64,000 bases of DNA from Hellea sp. Lineage in GTDB: Bacteria > Pseudomonadota > Alphaproteobacteria > Caulobacterales > Maricaulaceae. A program made the translations under genes and the position numbers. Under the pieces are notes generated by a model. That model saw only the letters and a list, made by a program, of their open reading frames with translations. It searched no databases and was not told the origin of the DNA. Location of the stretch: assembly GCA_028224375.1 (NCBI GenBank), contig JAOIVW010000001.1, positions 124,001 to 188,000 of the forward strand. Reading direction: 5' to 3'. Of the stretch, positions 56,131-63,867 are shown in pieces (the first letter of the stretch is position 1; every line of letters begins with the position of its first letter).

Positions 56131-56777
56131 ACAAAACGAACGGTAATGCGTTCTAGCCCTTCAATACCGCCAGACAACTCATCGCCTATCGTTACGGGGC
56201 CGACACCTGCGGGCGTACCTGTATAGATGAGATCTCCTGCCTGCAAATCCATGTCCTTAGTCAAATAGTCAATGATTTCCTCAACTGACCAGATGAGCTT
56301 CGACAAAGCTGAGTGCTGAACAATGTCGCCATTTTTTCGTAAGACGATATGCGCGCCGGATAAGTCCACTTGATCAGCTGGGGTTAAAGCTGAGCAGGGG
56401 GCAGAAAGGCTGAAATTCTTCGCACGGGCCCAAGGGCCTCCTTTTGCTTTAGCTTTAGTCTGAATGTCACGGCGGGTCATATCAATACCAACCCCGTAAC
56501 CGAAAAGACCCTCCGGCCCTATGGCGACCACAAGCTCAACTTCGTAGTGCAGACTGTCTGTGTGTGGCGGATAGGGTATATTGGCCCCGCTTTGAACAAT
56601 CGTTTCAGCGGCTTTCGTGAAAAAGACGGGTTCCGAGCGTTCGATGTCTCCGCCCATTTCTACGACATGGTCAGCATAATTTTTGCCAACGCAATATATA
56701 CGGCGCACGGGAAAACGGGTTTCCGCTCCCGCTATCGGTAGGCTGATAGGATCATCAGGTGGAAAAGCGAATTTCAT
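56127..56777 (-). CDS. Fumarylacetoacetate hydrolase (FAH) family protein
   Basis: A 216-residue hydrolase with the family features IYCVGKNYADHVVEMGGD at the N-terminus, metal-binding Glu residues in LHYEVELVVAIG, and GDLIYTGTPAGVGPV near the C-terminus. Close relatives cleave acylpyruvates or act as fumarylpyruvate hydrolases or oxaloacetate decarboxylases; the sequence does not distinguish them. Divergent from the small ParB-like gene with 61 bp between starts. Confidence 0.9.
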   Translation of the reverse strand: MKFAFPPDDPISLPIAGAETRFPVRRIYCVGKNYADHVVEMGGDIERSEPVFFTKAAETIVQSGANIPYPPHTDSLHYEVELVVAIGPEGLFGYGVGIDMTRRDIQTKAKAKGGPWARAKNFSLSAPCSALTPADQVDLSGAHIVLRKNGDIVQHSALSKLIWSVEEIIDYLTKDMDLQAGDLIYTGTPAGVGPVTIGDELSGGIEGLERITVRFV

Positions 56778-56838
56778 AATATCCTCATTGCATGGCGATG
56801 GCTCTATGCTAGCTTATAGAAAAAGAGGAGAATTGCCA

Positions 56839-57084
56839 ATGCGCGTTGTCGATGTGCCCATAGACAAAATTTATGTCCCTGCCGCTAAGAAAAAAACCTT
56901 GGACGAAGAGAAGGTTTTACCGCTCGCAGAAGATATTTTAGAAAATGGCCAAACAACGCCCATCTATGTACGGTTGGGGAAAGATCGTTATGTGTTGCAG
57001 GAAGGCTTGCACCGCGTCGAAGCCATGAAACTGTTAGGAAGCGCGACGATTGAAGGCCACATCATTCAAGCCAAGAAACATTGA
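56839..57084 (+). CDS. Small ParB/sulfiredoxin-fold protein
   Basis: An 81-residue stand-alone domain. RVVDVPIDKIYVPAAKKKTL and VLPLAEDILENGQTTPIYV, then YVLQEGLHRVEAMKLLG, follow the ParB N-terminal/sulfiredoxin pattern. Sulfiredoxins have GCHR at the nucleotide site; here it reads GLHR, so the catalytic Cys is missing and nucleotide binding is the safer guess. Start ATG 56839 has AGAGGAG 8 nt upstream; longer frames overlap the divergent gene. The acyl-CoA dehydrogenase ATG follows the stop by 1 bp. Confidence 0.72.
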   Translation: MRVVDVPIDKIYVPAAKKKTLDEEKVLPLAEDILENGQTTPIYVRLGKDRYVLQEGLHRVEAMKLLGSATIEGHIIQAKKH

Positions 57085-57085
57085 G

Positions 57086-58228
57086 ATGAAAAGCCCGTTT
57101 GAGACCGAAGAGCGTAGAGCTTTTCGTGACACCATCCGAAATTTTGTCGAGACCGAAATCACGCCTTTTGCCCATGAATGGGATGAAGCCGGAGCGGTGC
57201 CCTGGGCGCTTCATGAAAAGCTGGGCGAACTTGGCATTTTTGGGTTTGGTATTGACGAAGAGTATGGCGGATTAGGATTTGATTGTCCTTTCATGCGGTG
57301 CATCGTTGGCGAAGAAATGGCAAAATGCGGCTTTGGCGGCATAGGGGCTGCAGTGGGCGGGCGCGGCATTTCGCTCGACCCCATCCAGCGTTTGGCCGCG
57401 CCTGAAATTCGTGACCGTGTCCTGAAAGATATTGTGCTAGGTAAAAAAGGATCTAGCCTTGGCATTACCGAGCCAGGCGGCGGTTCAGATGTTGCACGCC
57501 TTAAAACAACAGCCAAGCGAGATGGTAATCATTTTGTTCTCAATGGCTCCAAGACATTCATTACGGGAGGCATGGAGTCGGATTATTTTGTTATCGGTGC
57601 TAGGACTGGCGGGCCCGGCCTGACAGGGATTTCGCTTTTCTTTGTCGAAAAAGACTCGCCTGGATTTTCACGTACGCCACTCTCAAAAAAAATGGGCTGG
57701 TGGGCGTCTAATCAGGCGACGCTTTATTTTGATGATTGCCGCGTCCCCGCGACGAATTTGATGGGGCAAGAAGATTACGGTTTTATCGCCATTATGAATA
57801 ATTTTAATAATGAGCGCCTGGCTTTAATCGCAGGATGCCTAGGTATGATGAAAGCCGCTCTGGAAGACTCCATATCTTGGGCGCAGCAGCGCGAGACCTT
57901 TGGCAAACCCTTGATAAAGCATCAAGTCATCCGCCACAAAATTGCAGATATGTCGGCTAAAGTTGACGCAGTTGAAAGCTATATGAATATAATCTGTTGG
58001 AATATGGAGCAAGGCGACACACCTATCGCTGAGCTTTCTAAAGCGAAGTTCTTCTCCACCAAAGCGCTAGAATTTGTAGCGTCCGAAGCGATGCAAATTT
58101 TGGGCGGCGCAGGATATCTTCGTGGAAGCCGTATCGAATGTATCTACCGCGAAGTCAAAGTCATGGCTATAGGCGGCGGATCTGAAGAAATCATGCGGGA
58201 TCTTGCTGTACGGCAGATGGGTCTCTAA
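57086..58228 (+). CDS. Acyl-CoA dehydrogenase
   Basis: A 380-residue FAD enzyme catalysing alpha,beta-dehydrogenation of an acyl-CoA. ALHEKLGELGIFGFGIDEEYGG, the FAD segment SLGITEPGGGSDVA, FNNERLALIAGCLG and the C-terminal QILGGAGYLRGSRIECIYRE are family signatures. Chain-length preference cannot be read. It starts 1 bp after the ParB-like stop, so the two share a transcript. Confidence 0.92.
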   Translation: MKSPFETEERRAFRDTIRNFVETEITPFAHEWDEAGAVPWALHEKLGELGIFGFGIDEEYGGLGFDCPFMRCIVGEEMAKCGFGGIGAAVGGRGISLDPIQRLAAPEIRDRVLKDIVLGKKGSSLGITEPGGGSDVARLKTTAKRDGNHFVLNGSKTFITGGMESDYFVIGARTGGPGLTGISLFFVEKDSPGFSRTPLSKKMGWWASNQATLYFDDCRVPATNLMGQEDYGFIAIMNNFNNERLALIAGCLGMMKAALEDSISWAQQRETFGKPLIKHQVIRHKIADMSAKVDAVESYMNIICWNMEQGDTPIAELSKAKFFSTKALEFVASEAMQILGGAGYLRGSRIECIYREVKVMAIGGGSEEIMRDLAVRQMGL

Positions 58229-58280
58229 ATCCGATCTGTACTGGTTATTTCGACCTTATATAAACGGTAAAAAAGATATA

Positions 58281-58310
58281 AAGAAATTCTTATATACTTT
58301 TTCTAAGAAA
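58281..58310. promoter_or_regulatory. Paired dyads upstream of the ArsR-methyltransferase gene
   Basis: Two perfect dyads, AAGAA-A-TTCTT (58281-58291) and TTTCT-A-AGAAA (58300-58310), have centres 19 bp apart and lie within 50 bp of the start codon in an AT-rich promoter. They share the AAGAA half-site and are placed as autoregulatory ArsR-type operators. Confidence 0.5.
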
Positions 58311-58326
58311 GTGTTATGACGCGTTT

Positions 58327-59277
58327 ATGGAAAAACATGTCCTAGCACTGAAAACTCTTGGCCACATGGAACGCTTGCGTATTTTGGCGCTGCTATCGCA
58401 TGGCGAATTGACAGTCAGTGAGCTTGTTCAAATCTTACGTCTCTCCCAACCGCGCGTTACACAATATATTATTGCCCTCGAAACGGCCGGCATAATTGAG
58501 CGCCTCAAAGAAGGAAGCTGGGTCTTTTCGCGCATACGGCGCGGCAATGAAGCCATTTCAGCTTTGGTCGCGACAACACTTGCGACTTTACCGCAAAATG
58601 ATTCCGTTCTCAAAGCTGACCTTCGGCAACTTGCTGATGTAAGAGCGCAGCGGTCTAAAGCCGCCGAAGCCTTTTTTGCAAATGTTGCCAATGACCGCAG
58701 CCAGTTGGGTGATGAATATCTCCCGCAAGCTGATATTGAAGCGAAAATGCGAGAGCTGCTCGGGCCGGGTCCATTTGACTATATGGTCGATTTGGGCACA
58801 GGGACGGGGCGTATGCTTGAAGTCTTTTCAGATCGTATAAAACGCGGTTCCGGCATTGATAATAACTCGCAAATGTTAAAAGTAGCGCGCTCAAAATTAG
58901 CGCAACGCGAACACATTTCCGTTCGGCAAGGCGACTTGACTGAAACGCCGTTGGAAAGCGGTCTCTCCGACTTGGTAAGTCTGCATCAGGTTCTGCATTA
59001 TCTGGATGACCCTAAAGCTGCAATTCTTGAAGCGGCGCGTCTTTTAACTCCCTTGGGACAACTAATTATTGTTGATTATGAAGACCACGACCAGGATGAG
59101 TTTCGGACGGATTTTGCACATCGCCGTCTAGGGTTCGCGGATAATGATATTCGGGGTTGGTTATCAACAGCAGGTCTTGAACTCACCCATGTTGAGACAA
59201 TTCCCACGCAAGAGAATCGCCCGGATGTTCGTATTTGGATTTGCGCCTTTCCTTTATCGCGTCAAAAGAAAGCTTAA
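58327..59277 (+). CDS. ArsR-family regulator fused to a SAM-dependent methyltransferase domain
   Basis: A 316-residue fusion. Residues about 5-85 form a winged helix (TLGHMERLRILALLSHGELTV, then LSQPRVTQYIIALETAGIIE). From about 145 a class I methyltransferase fold follows, with DLGTGTGRMLEVF as the SAM motif and SLHQVLHYLDDPKAAI. No metal-binding Cys motif is seen. Directly followed by metF (ATG immediately after the stop), a linkage common in alphaproteobacteria. The methyltransferase domain probably senses SAM or SAH to control methionine synthesis rather than methylating a substrate; this is inference. Confidence 0.88.
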   Translation: MEKHVLALKTLGHMERLRILALLSHGELTVSELVQILRLSQPRVTQYIIALETAGIIERLKEGSWVFSRIRRGNEAISALVATTLATLPQNDSVLKADLRQLADVRAQRSKAAEAFFANVANDRSQLGDEYLPQADIEAKMRELLGPGPFDYMVDLGTGTGRMLEVFSDRIKRGSGIDNNSQMLKVARSKLAQREHISVRQGDLTETPLESGLSDLVSLHQVLHYLDDPKAAILEAARLLTPLGQLIIVDYEDHDQDEFRTDFAHRRLGFADNDIRGWLSTAGLELTHVETIPTQENRPDVRIWICAFPLSRQKKA

Positions 59278-60144
59278 ATGACTATGCCTGATATCAAGTT
59301 TAGCTTTGAATTTTTCCCGCCCAAATCAAAGGGCATGGAAAAACGCTTGTGGAGCACCCTTCGAAAACTTGAGCCTCTGGCTCCTGATTTCATCTCGGTG
59401 ACATATGGCGCAGGTGGGTCAACGCGGAAGCCGACTTATGACGCTGTGGCGCGTATCAAAAATGAAACAAGCCTGACACCTGCTGCGCATTTGACATGTG
59501 TAGGCGCTCCGAGGGCGGAGATTGATAAGATTGCCAAAGGCTATTGGGATGCCGGTGTTCGGCATATTGTGGCGCTTCGTGGTGATTCCCCAGAGGGTAT
59601 CGGAGAGGCTTATAATCCCGTTGACAGTGGTTATGCTTACGGCTCTGACCTTGTGGCCGGACTGAAGCGGGTAGGTGATTTTGACATTAGCGTTGCGGCC
59701 TATCCAGAACGTCATCCAGAAAGTGCCTCTTGGGACGCTGAGCTGGATAATTTAAAGCGCAAGATTGATGCGGGGGCAACCCAGGCCATTACTCAGTTTT
59801 TTATCGGGCCAGATGTCTTCCTGCGTTACTTAGACCGCGTTAAAGATGCAGGGATTACTGTACCCATTATTCCCGGCATTATGCTGCAGCCTAATTTTCA
59901 CGGCCTTAAGCGTATGGCGGATATGTGCGGCGTGGATATTCCGAAAGACTATGCCGAGCTTTATGAGGGTTTAGATGATCAACCTCGTATTCGCGATTTA
60001 TTGACGGTGACTCTTACGACGGATTTGGTCTCGCGCCTAAATAGCCAAGGCGTAAACCGCTTTCACTTCTATACGCTTAATAAAGATGATCTAGCCCACC
60101 CGATAGCTTCGCTTTTGCGCCGAGGGGCAGGGCTGCCCAAATGA
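59278..60144 (+). CDS. metF: Methylenetetrahydrofolate reductase MetF
   Basis: A 288-residue FAD TIM-barrel enzyme that makes 5-methyl-THF for methionine synthesis. FSFEFFPPKSKGMEKRLW, FISVTYGAGGSTR, HIVALRGDSPEG and TQFFIGPDVFLRYLDR are family signatures. Starts directly after the ArsR-methyltransferase stop; ATG 59284 is a second possible start. Closed by a clear terminator. Confidence 0.95.
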   Translation: MTMPDIKFSFEFFPPKSKGMEKRLWSTLRKLEPLAPDFISVTYGAGGSTRKPTYDAVARIKNETSLTPAAHLTCVGAPRAEIDKIAKGYWDAGVRHIVALRGDSPEGIGEAYNPVDSGYAYGSDLVAGLKRVGDFDISVAAYPERHPESASWDAELDNLKRKIDAGATQAITQFFIGPDVFLRYLDRVKDAGITVPIIPGIMLQPNFHGLKRMADMCGVDIPKDYAELYEGLDDQPRIRDLLTVTLTTDLVSRLNSQGVNRFHFYTLNKDDLAHPIASLLRRGAGLPK

Positions 60145-60466
60145 AATGGCTAGTCAATTGGGATAGTACAATTCATACATCAAAAAACGCGTAAGGCTGA
60201 ACTTACGAAAACGTAAATTCAGCCTTCATTAATCTTCATCCACCACAGGATTGGATTAAATTGCGCCCCACACGGTAAAACTGATTGCGCCCCGTTCCAC
60301 CCTATGGTCACTCGTTAGCAACCATAATTGAATCTATCTTGGCCATTTAACCATATAGTCTTGTCATTTTCTACAAAACCAGACCTTTCGTATGGCTTTT
60401 TATACAAAGTTCTAAAGGTAGGATAAAATTGTTGAAGCCGCCGAAGCCTTGGGGCACACCGCATTT
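60145..60466. other. Intergenic gap after metF
   Basis: About 320 bp without a convincing gene. It holds the metF terminator (60193-60226) and two direct copies of ATTGCGCCCC (60260-60269 and 60284-60293), 24 bp apart, which could be a regulator site for the gene downstream. The rest is AT-rich promoter-like sequence. Confidence 0.4.
60193..60226 (+). terminator. Hairpin terminator after metF
   Basis: AAGGCTGAA (60193-60201) pairs with TTCAGCCTT (60218-60226); inside, TTACG (60203-60207) pairs with CGTAA (60212-60216) around AAAA, with one C/A mismatch. The tail CATTAATCTT is only weakly T-rich. Confidence 0.65.
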
Positions 60467-61180
60467 ATGAGTATATGGCACCGAATCTTTTCCGCCGGGG
60501 CGCGGCTCTTTGGACCGCCAAATTTACCGGATCAAAATGGCCGTCCGGAACAATTAGACGAGGCGGGCTTGGTTGCCGCATTGGTGGCACTGGGCGCAAA
60601 AATGGCCAAAGCAGACGGACAAGTCAGAATTGACGACGTGGCCGCTTTCAAACAAGTATTCCAAACCACGCCAGATAATGAACCGACCATTGCGCGGTTC
60701 TTTGATTTAGCCCGTCAAACCACTTTGGGCTATGAGCGATATGCCGGGATTGTCGCTAAACGATTTCGGGCACAACCTGCCGCGCTTGAAGATGTCTTGG
60801 ACGGGCTGTTTCATATCGCGCTGGCGGACGGCATTGTCACAGATGAGGAGTTAGAATTTCTCGAGCGCGTTGGCGAAATTTTCGGGTTCTCCGAGCGCGA
60901 ATTTAACCGCATAAAAATTGCGCATTTGGGCCGTGCTTCTGATGACCCTTATTTGATACTTGGTGTTGAAGAAGACATCTCCGATACTGACCTTAAACAT
61001 GCTTACCGGCGTATGGCCTCGGCCAACCATCCTGATCATATGGTGGCACGGGGCGTGCCCAAAGAGCTGATGAAGCTGACGAATCACAAAATGGCGATGA
61101 TTAATAAAGCCTATGCAGAGATAGTTGCCATTCGTAAAAAACATGCACGCCTTACGGAAAAGTCATCGCCAAGCACTTGA
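60467..61180 (+). CDS. TerB-DnaJ co-chaperone-like protein
   Basis: About 237 residues. An N-terminal TerB-like helical domain (about 30-145, with ALGAKMAKADGQVRIDD and HIALADGIVTDEELEFL) is followed by a C-terminal J-domain (about 165-225, DPYLILGVEEDISDTDL) with intact HPD in NHPDHM. This is the DjlA arrangement but without a membrane helix. The J-domain would stimulate DnaK. ATG 60467 is taken; a TTG at 60449 is in frame. Confidence 0.85.
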   Translation: MSIWHRIFSAGARLFGPPNLPDQNGRPEQLDEAGLVAALVALGAKMAKADGQVRIDDVAAFKQVFQTTPDNEPTIARFFDLARQTTLGYERYAGIVAKRFRAQPAALEDVLDGLFHIALADGIVTDEELEFLERVGEIFGFSEREFNRIKIAHLGRASDDPYLILGVEEDISDTDLKHAYRRMASANHPDHMVARGVPKELMKLTNHKMAMINKAYAEIVAIRKKHARLTEKSSPST

Positions 61181-61211
61181 CCTTTGGTGCCAATCCCCCG
61201 ACATTAGAGTC

Positions 61212-61577
61212 ATGACAAATACTTACCGCATATCCGGCCAATCAGGATTCTTAAGCAATTTGATGCGCGGGCTATTTCTAGCTGTCGCCGCGATTGGCGG
61301 ATTTTTCATGCTTGCTTTCTCTGCGGCTTTCGCATTTTTTGTGGTGCTAGGTTTAGCGCTAGTCGCCTTGGTCGTCTTTGTTTTCTTTTGGGGACGGGCC
61401 AAACTTTTCGGAAAGCCCTTCGGCCCTAAAGCCCAATTTGAAGCCGCGCGCAGGGATATGGAAGCCCAATTCCAAGGCATGGATTTGAACATGGATGACA
61501 ATGGCCCCAAAGCCAAAGGCGATGGTCCTATCATTGATGCTCACCGCACGCCCGAAGGCTGGACCGTCGACGATTAG
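61212..61577 (+). CDS. Small membrane protein, unknown
   Basis: About 121 residues with two closely spaced hydrophobic helices (about 16-37 and 42-62) and a basic-then-acidic C-terminal part ending DAHRTPEGWTVDD. No family recognised, although this C-terminal motif feels conserved. Start ATG 61212 has AGAG upstream; a longer frame from 61125 overlaps the previous gene. A terminator hairpin follows. Confidence 0.65.
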   Translation: MTNTYRISGQSGFLSNLMRGLFLAVAAIGGFFMLAFSAAFAFFVVLGLALVALVVFVFFWGRAKLFGKPFGPKAQFEAARRDMEAQFQGMDLNMDDNGPKAKGDGPIIDAHRTPEGWTVDD

Positions 61578-61603
61578 AGATTGACCTAACCTCTTGCCTT
61601 GCT

Positions 61604-61632
61604 AAGCCCGCTTCATGCGGGCTTTTGATTTT
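61604..61632 (+). terminator. Terminator whose loop contains the next gene's ATG
   Basis: AAGCCCGC (61604-61611) pairs with GCGGGCTT (61617-61624) around the loop TTCAT, followed by TTGATTTT. The A and T of the loop are the first bases of the EamA start codon (61615). Confidence 0.75.
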
Positions 61633-62490
61633 GCGATATTGATGATGTGCTGCCTGTTCTGGGCCGGTAATTTCGTCGTTAGCTCTTGGGCTTTGAGTAG
61701 TCATCCCGTTCCGCCCTTTATGCTGGCTTTCATCCGCGCGATTGTCGTCTTGATTTTCATGTTTCCATTTCTTTTCAAAGCATGGCCCGCTCAGTGGTGG
61801 CGTTTGGCCATCGTATGCGCCTGTGTCGGACCGATACATTTGGCCTTTCTCTATACAGGGCTGCAAACGGCTTCGGCCTCTGGCAGCTCTATCGTCTCGC
61901 AAATGCTCATCCCGCTCGCGACCATTATGTCCGTTATTTTCCTGCGCGAGACAATAGGTTGGATACGCGGCGCGGCGATATTCGGCGCCTTTATCGGTAC
62001 ACTCGTTATGATTTATGAGCCTTCGGCCTTTTCGTTTAACATAGGACTGCTCTATGTCCTCGGGGCTTACACCTCTCTCGCCATTGGTTCGGTGATGATG
62101 AAGACTGTGGGCGATGTCGATTGGCGGCAATATGTGGCTTGGCTTGCCGTTATGGTGTTGATTTTCATGGGCGCCGCAACAGCGATTTTTGAAGGAGAGC
62201 ACGTAGCGGTTTGGCAGGCTGCAAAAGGTCCTCTTCTCATCGCCGCCATTTACGCTGCGCTCGCGGTGAGTGTCTTTGCGCATGGGCAATATTTTAAGAT
62301 GATGACCAAATATGATGTGTCCGTCGTGGTGCCTCTGACCTTGATGGTGCCCGTCTTTGCCTGTATTCTCGCCGTTATGTTTCGAGGGGAGACAATATTC
62401 CCGCGTTATTATGTCGGCGCAGCGCTTATCCTGCCTTGTGTTTTCATTATCGCGAGGCGCGGAAAAATCGCCCCGGTACAGGAGGATTAA
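61615..62490 (+). CDS. EamA/DMT-family transporter (second)
   Basis: A 291-residue ten-helix exporter. MMCCLFWAGNFVVSSWALSS is the first EamA helix; SGSSIVSQMLIPLATIMSVIFLRE and FAHGQYFKMMTKYDVSVVVP correspond to the conserved ends of each repeat. Substrate unknown. An in-frame stop (61603-61605) rules out a longer form, so ATG 61615 inside the terminator hairpin, or ATG 61642 as a shorter start, must be used. DUF1801 follows directly. Confidence 0.87.
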   Translation: MRAFDFAILMMCCLFWAGNFVVSSWALSSHPVPPFMLAFIRAIVVLIFMFPFLFKAWPAQWWRLAIVCACVGPIHLAFLYTGLQTASASGSSIVSQMLIPLATIMSVIFLRETIGWIRGAAIFGAFIGTLVMIYEPSAFSFNIGLLYVLGAYTSLAIGSVMMKTVGDVDWRQYVAWLAVMVLIFMGAATAIFEGEHVAVWQAAKGPLLIAAIYAALAVSVFAHGQYFKMMTKYDVSVVVPLTLMVPVFACILAVMFRGETIFPRYYVGAALILPCVFIIARRGKIAPVQED

Positions 62491-62928
62491 ATGGCTAAAG
62501 CTAAGAATAAAACCGTCCCTGTTGGGCTTAAGGTCTCGGACTACATCGCCGCGATTGAGAAAGAGGATCGCCGCGCGGACTGTCAACTTTTGCATGATAT
62601 CATGGCAGAGATGACAGGCTGGGAGCCTAAAATTTGGGGCAACACCCTCAAGAGCGGCATCGTCGGTTTCGGGGAGTATCACTATGTCTATGAGAGCGGG
62701 CGAGAGGGCGATGCCTTGCGCCTTGGCTTTAGCTCCCGCGCGGCAAATATCAGCATTTACATCATGCCAGGCTATCAGGATTTTTCCGAAGAACTCTCCC
62801 GTCTGGGCAAACATAAAATAGGGAAAGCTTGTCTCTACATAAAGCGCCTCTCGGATGTGGATGAAGATGTCCTTAAAGAGATTATGCAAAAGGGCCTTGA
62901 TATTATGGCGGAGACCTACCCGCTTTAG
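62491..62928 (+). CDS. DUF1801 domain protein
   Basis: A 145-residue protein of the DUF1801 (YdhG-like) fold: CQLLHDIMAEMTGWEPKIWG and GFGEYHYVYESGREGDALRLGFSSR are recognisable. Function unknown; members may bind small ligands. It starts directly at the EamA stop, so it is co-transcribed. Confidence 0.85.
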   Translation: MAKAKNKTVPVGLKVSDYIAAIEKEDRRADCQLLHDIMAEMTGWEPKIWGNTLKSGIVGFGEYHYVYESGREGDALRLGFSSRAANISIYIMPGYQDFSEELSRLGKHKIGKACLYIKRLSDVDEDVLKEIMQKGLDIMAETYPL

Positions 62929-62937
62929 AGCCGCCTT

Positions 62938-63681
62938 ATGAAAATCACCCAAACCCCATCGCCCAATTTTGACGAACGCACGCTGCCCATCTCGCTCTTG
63001 ATCCTGCATTACACAGGCATGGAAACGGGGCAGGCGGCCCTCACGCGCATGTGTGACGCCGAGGCCAAAGTTAGCGCCCATTATATGATCGAAGAAGATG
63101 GCCAAATTTTTCAATTGGTCGAGGAAGATAAGCGCGCTTGGCATGCAGGCGTGTCGGAATGGCAAGGCGAGACCAATATAAATTCCAATTCTATCGGCAT
63201 TGAAATCGTCAATGGCGGTCATGATTGGCCGCAGGAGGATGGCACGCTGCCGCCCTTTGCGGATGTGCAAATCAATGCCGTCATTGCGCTGTCCAAAGAT
63301 ATCATGAGCCGCCATGGCGAGCTGACCGTCTTGGGCCATAGCGATATTGCGCCGATGCGTAAAATAGATCCTGGCGAGCATTTCCCTTGGGCAGGTCTTG
63401 CGGCGGCGGGCCTTGGCTTTTGGCCTGACGCAGCTGCTGAAGATCGCCGCATCTTGTTCGAACCCGGAACTCGTGATCGCGGCGTCGCCATCTTGCAAAG
63501 CGGTCTTGCGCATATTGGTTACGGCGCAAGGGTGAGCGGCATTATGGATGAGGGCAGCGTGAAGATTATAGAAGCGCTGCAACGCCGTTACCGCCCGAGC
63601 CAAATTGACGGCATTGTCGATATTCATACCATGGAAATTGTGAAGGCGCTGATAAGTCATATGACGCCTCCTGCGGTCTGA
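62938..63681 (+). CDS. N-acetylmuramoyl-L-alanine amidase (AmpD-like) with peptidoglycan-binding domain
   Basis: A 247-residue zinc amidase. Metal and catalytic residues are in LILHYTGMETG, SAHYMIEEDG, ENSIGIEIVNGG-type (SNSIGIEIVNGG) and LGHSDIAPMRKIDPGEHFPW. The C-terminal part (about 178-245, GVAILQSGLAHIGYGA) looks like a PG-binding-1 domain, as in AmiD/AmpDh. No signal peptide is evident, so it would recycle anhydro-muropeptides in the cytosol unless exported. Last gene of the EamA-DUF1801 unit. Confidence 0.9.
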   Translation: MKITQTPSPNFDERTLPISLLILHYTGMETGQAALTRMCDAEAKVSAHYMIEEDGQIFQLVEEDKRAWHAGVSEWQGETNINSNSIGIEIVNGGHDWPQEDGTLPPFADVQINAVIALSKDIMSRHGELTVLGHSDIAPMRKIDPGEHFPWAGLAAAGLGFWPDAAAEDRRILFEPGTRDRGVAILQSGLAHIGYGARVSGIMDEGSVKIIEALQRRYRPSQIDGIVDIHTMEIVKALISHMTPPAV

Positions 63682-63739
63682 TATTTAGGCAAGCGGATAG
63701 GGTCAGCCGCGCAGGTTTTGGGGCTGTTTTATTTCAGAT

Positions 63740-63857
63740 GTAGGGTGGATTAGTTTGTATTTCTTCCAAGAAATACGGACGTAATCCACCTGTATGGTGT
63801 ATAACAAAAGGTGGATTACGCCTGAGGTTTTTCAAACCACAAGCTAATCCACCCTAC
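63740..63857. repeat. Pair of adjacent palindromic intergenic elements
   Basis: Unit 1 is bounded by GGTGGATTA (63744-63752) and TAATCCACC (63782-63790), with an inner GTATTTCTT / AAGAAATAC hairpin (63757-63765 and 63768-63776). Unit 2 is bounded by GGTGGATTA (63810-63818) and TAATCCACC (63845-63853), with inner GGTTT / AAACC. The outermost GTAGG and CCTAC also match. GTAGGGTGGATTA-type palindromes are widespread bacterial intergenic repeats; two copies head to tail look like a BIME/MITE-like element. Confidence 0.8.
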
Positions 63858-63867
63858 AGCCCTACAG

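Noticed and set aside
61531-63660. A 709-codon minus-strand open frame covering the EamA, DUF1801 and AmpD genes
   Set aside because: The plus strand carries three well-recognised proteins here; the antisense frame is His/Arg/Gly-rich without motifs and is a shadow of their codon pattern.
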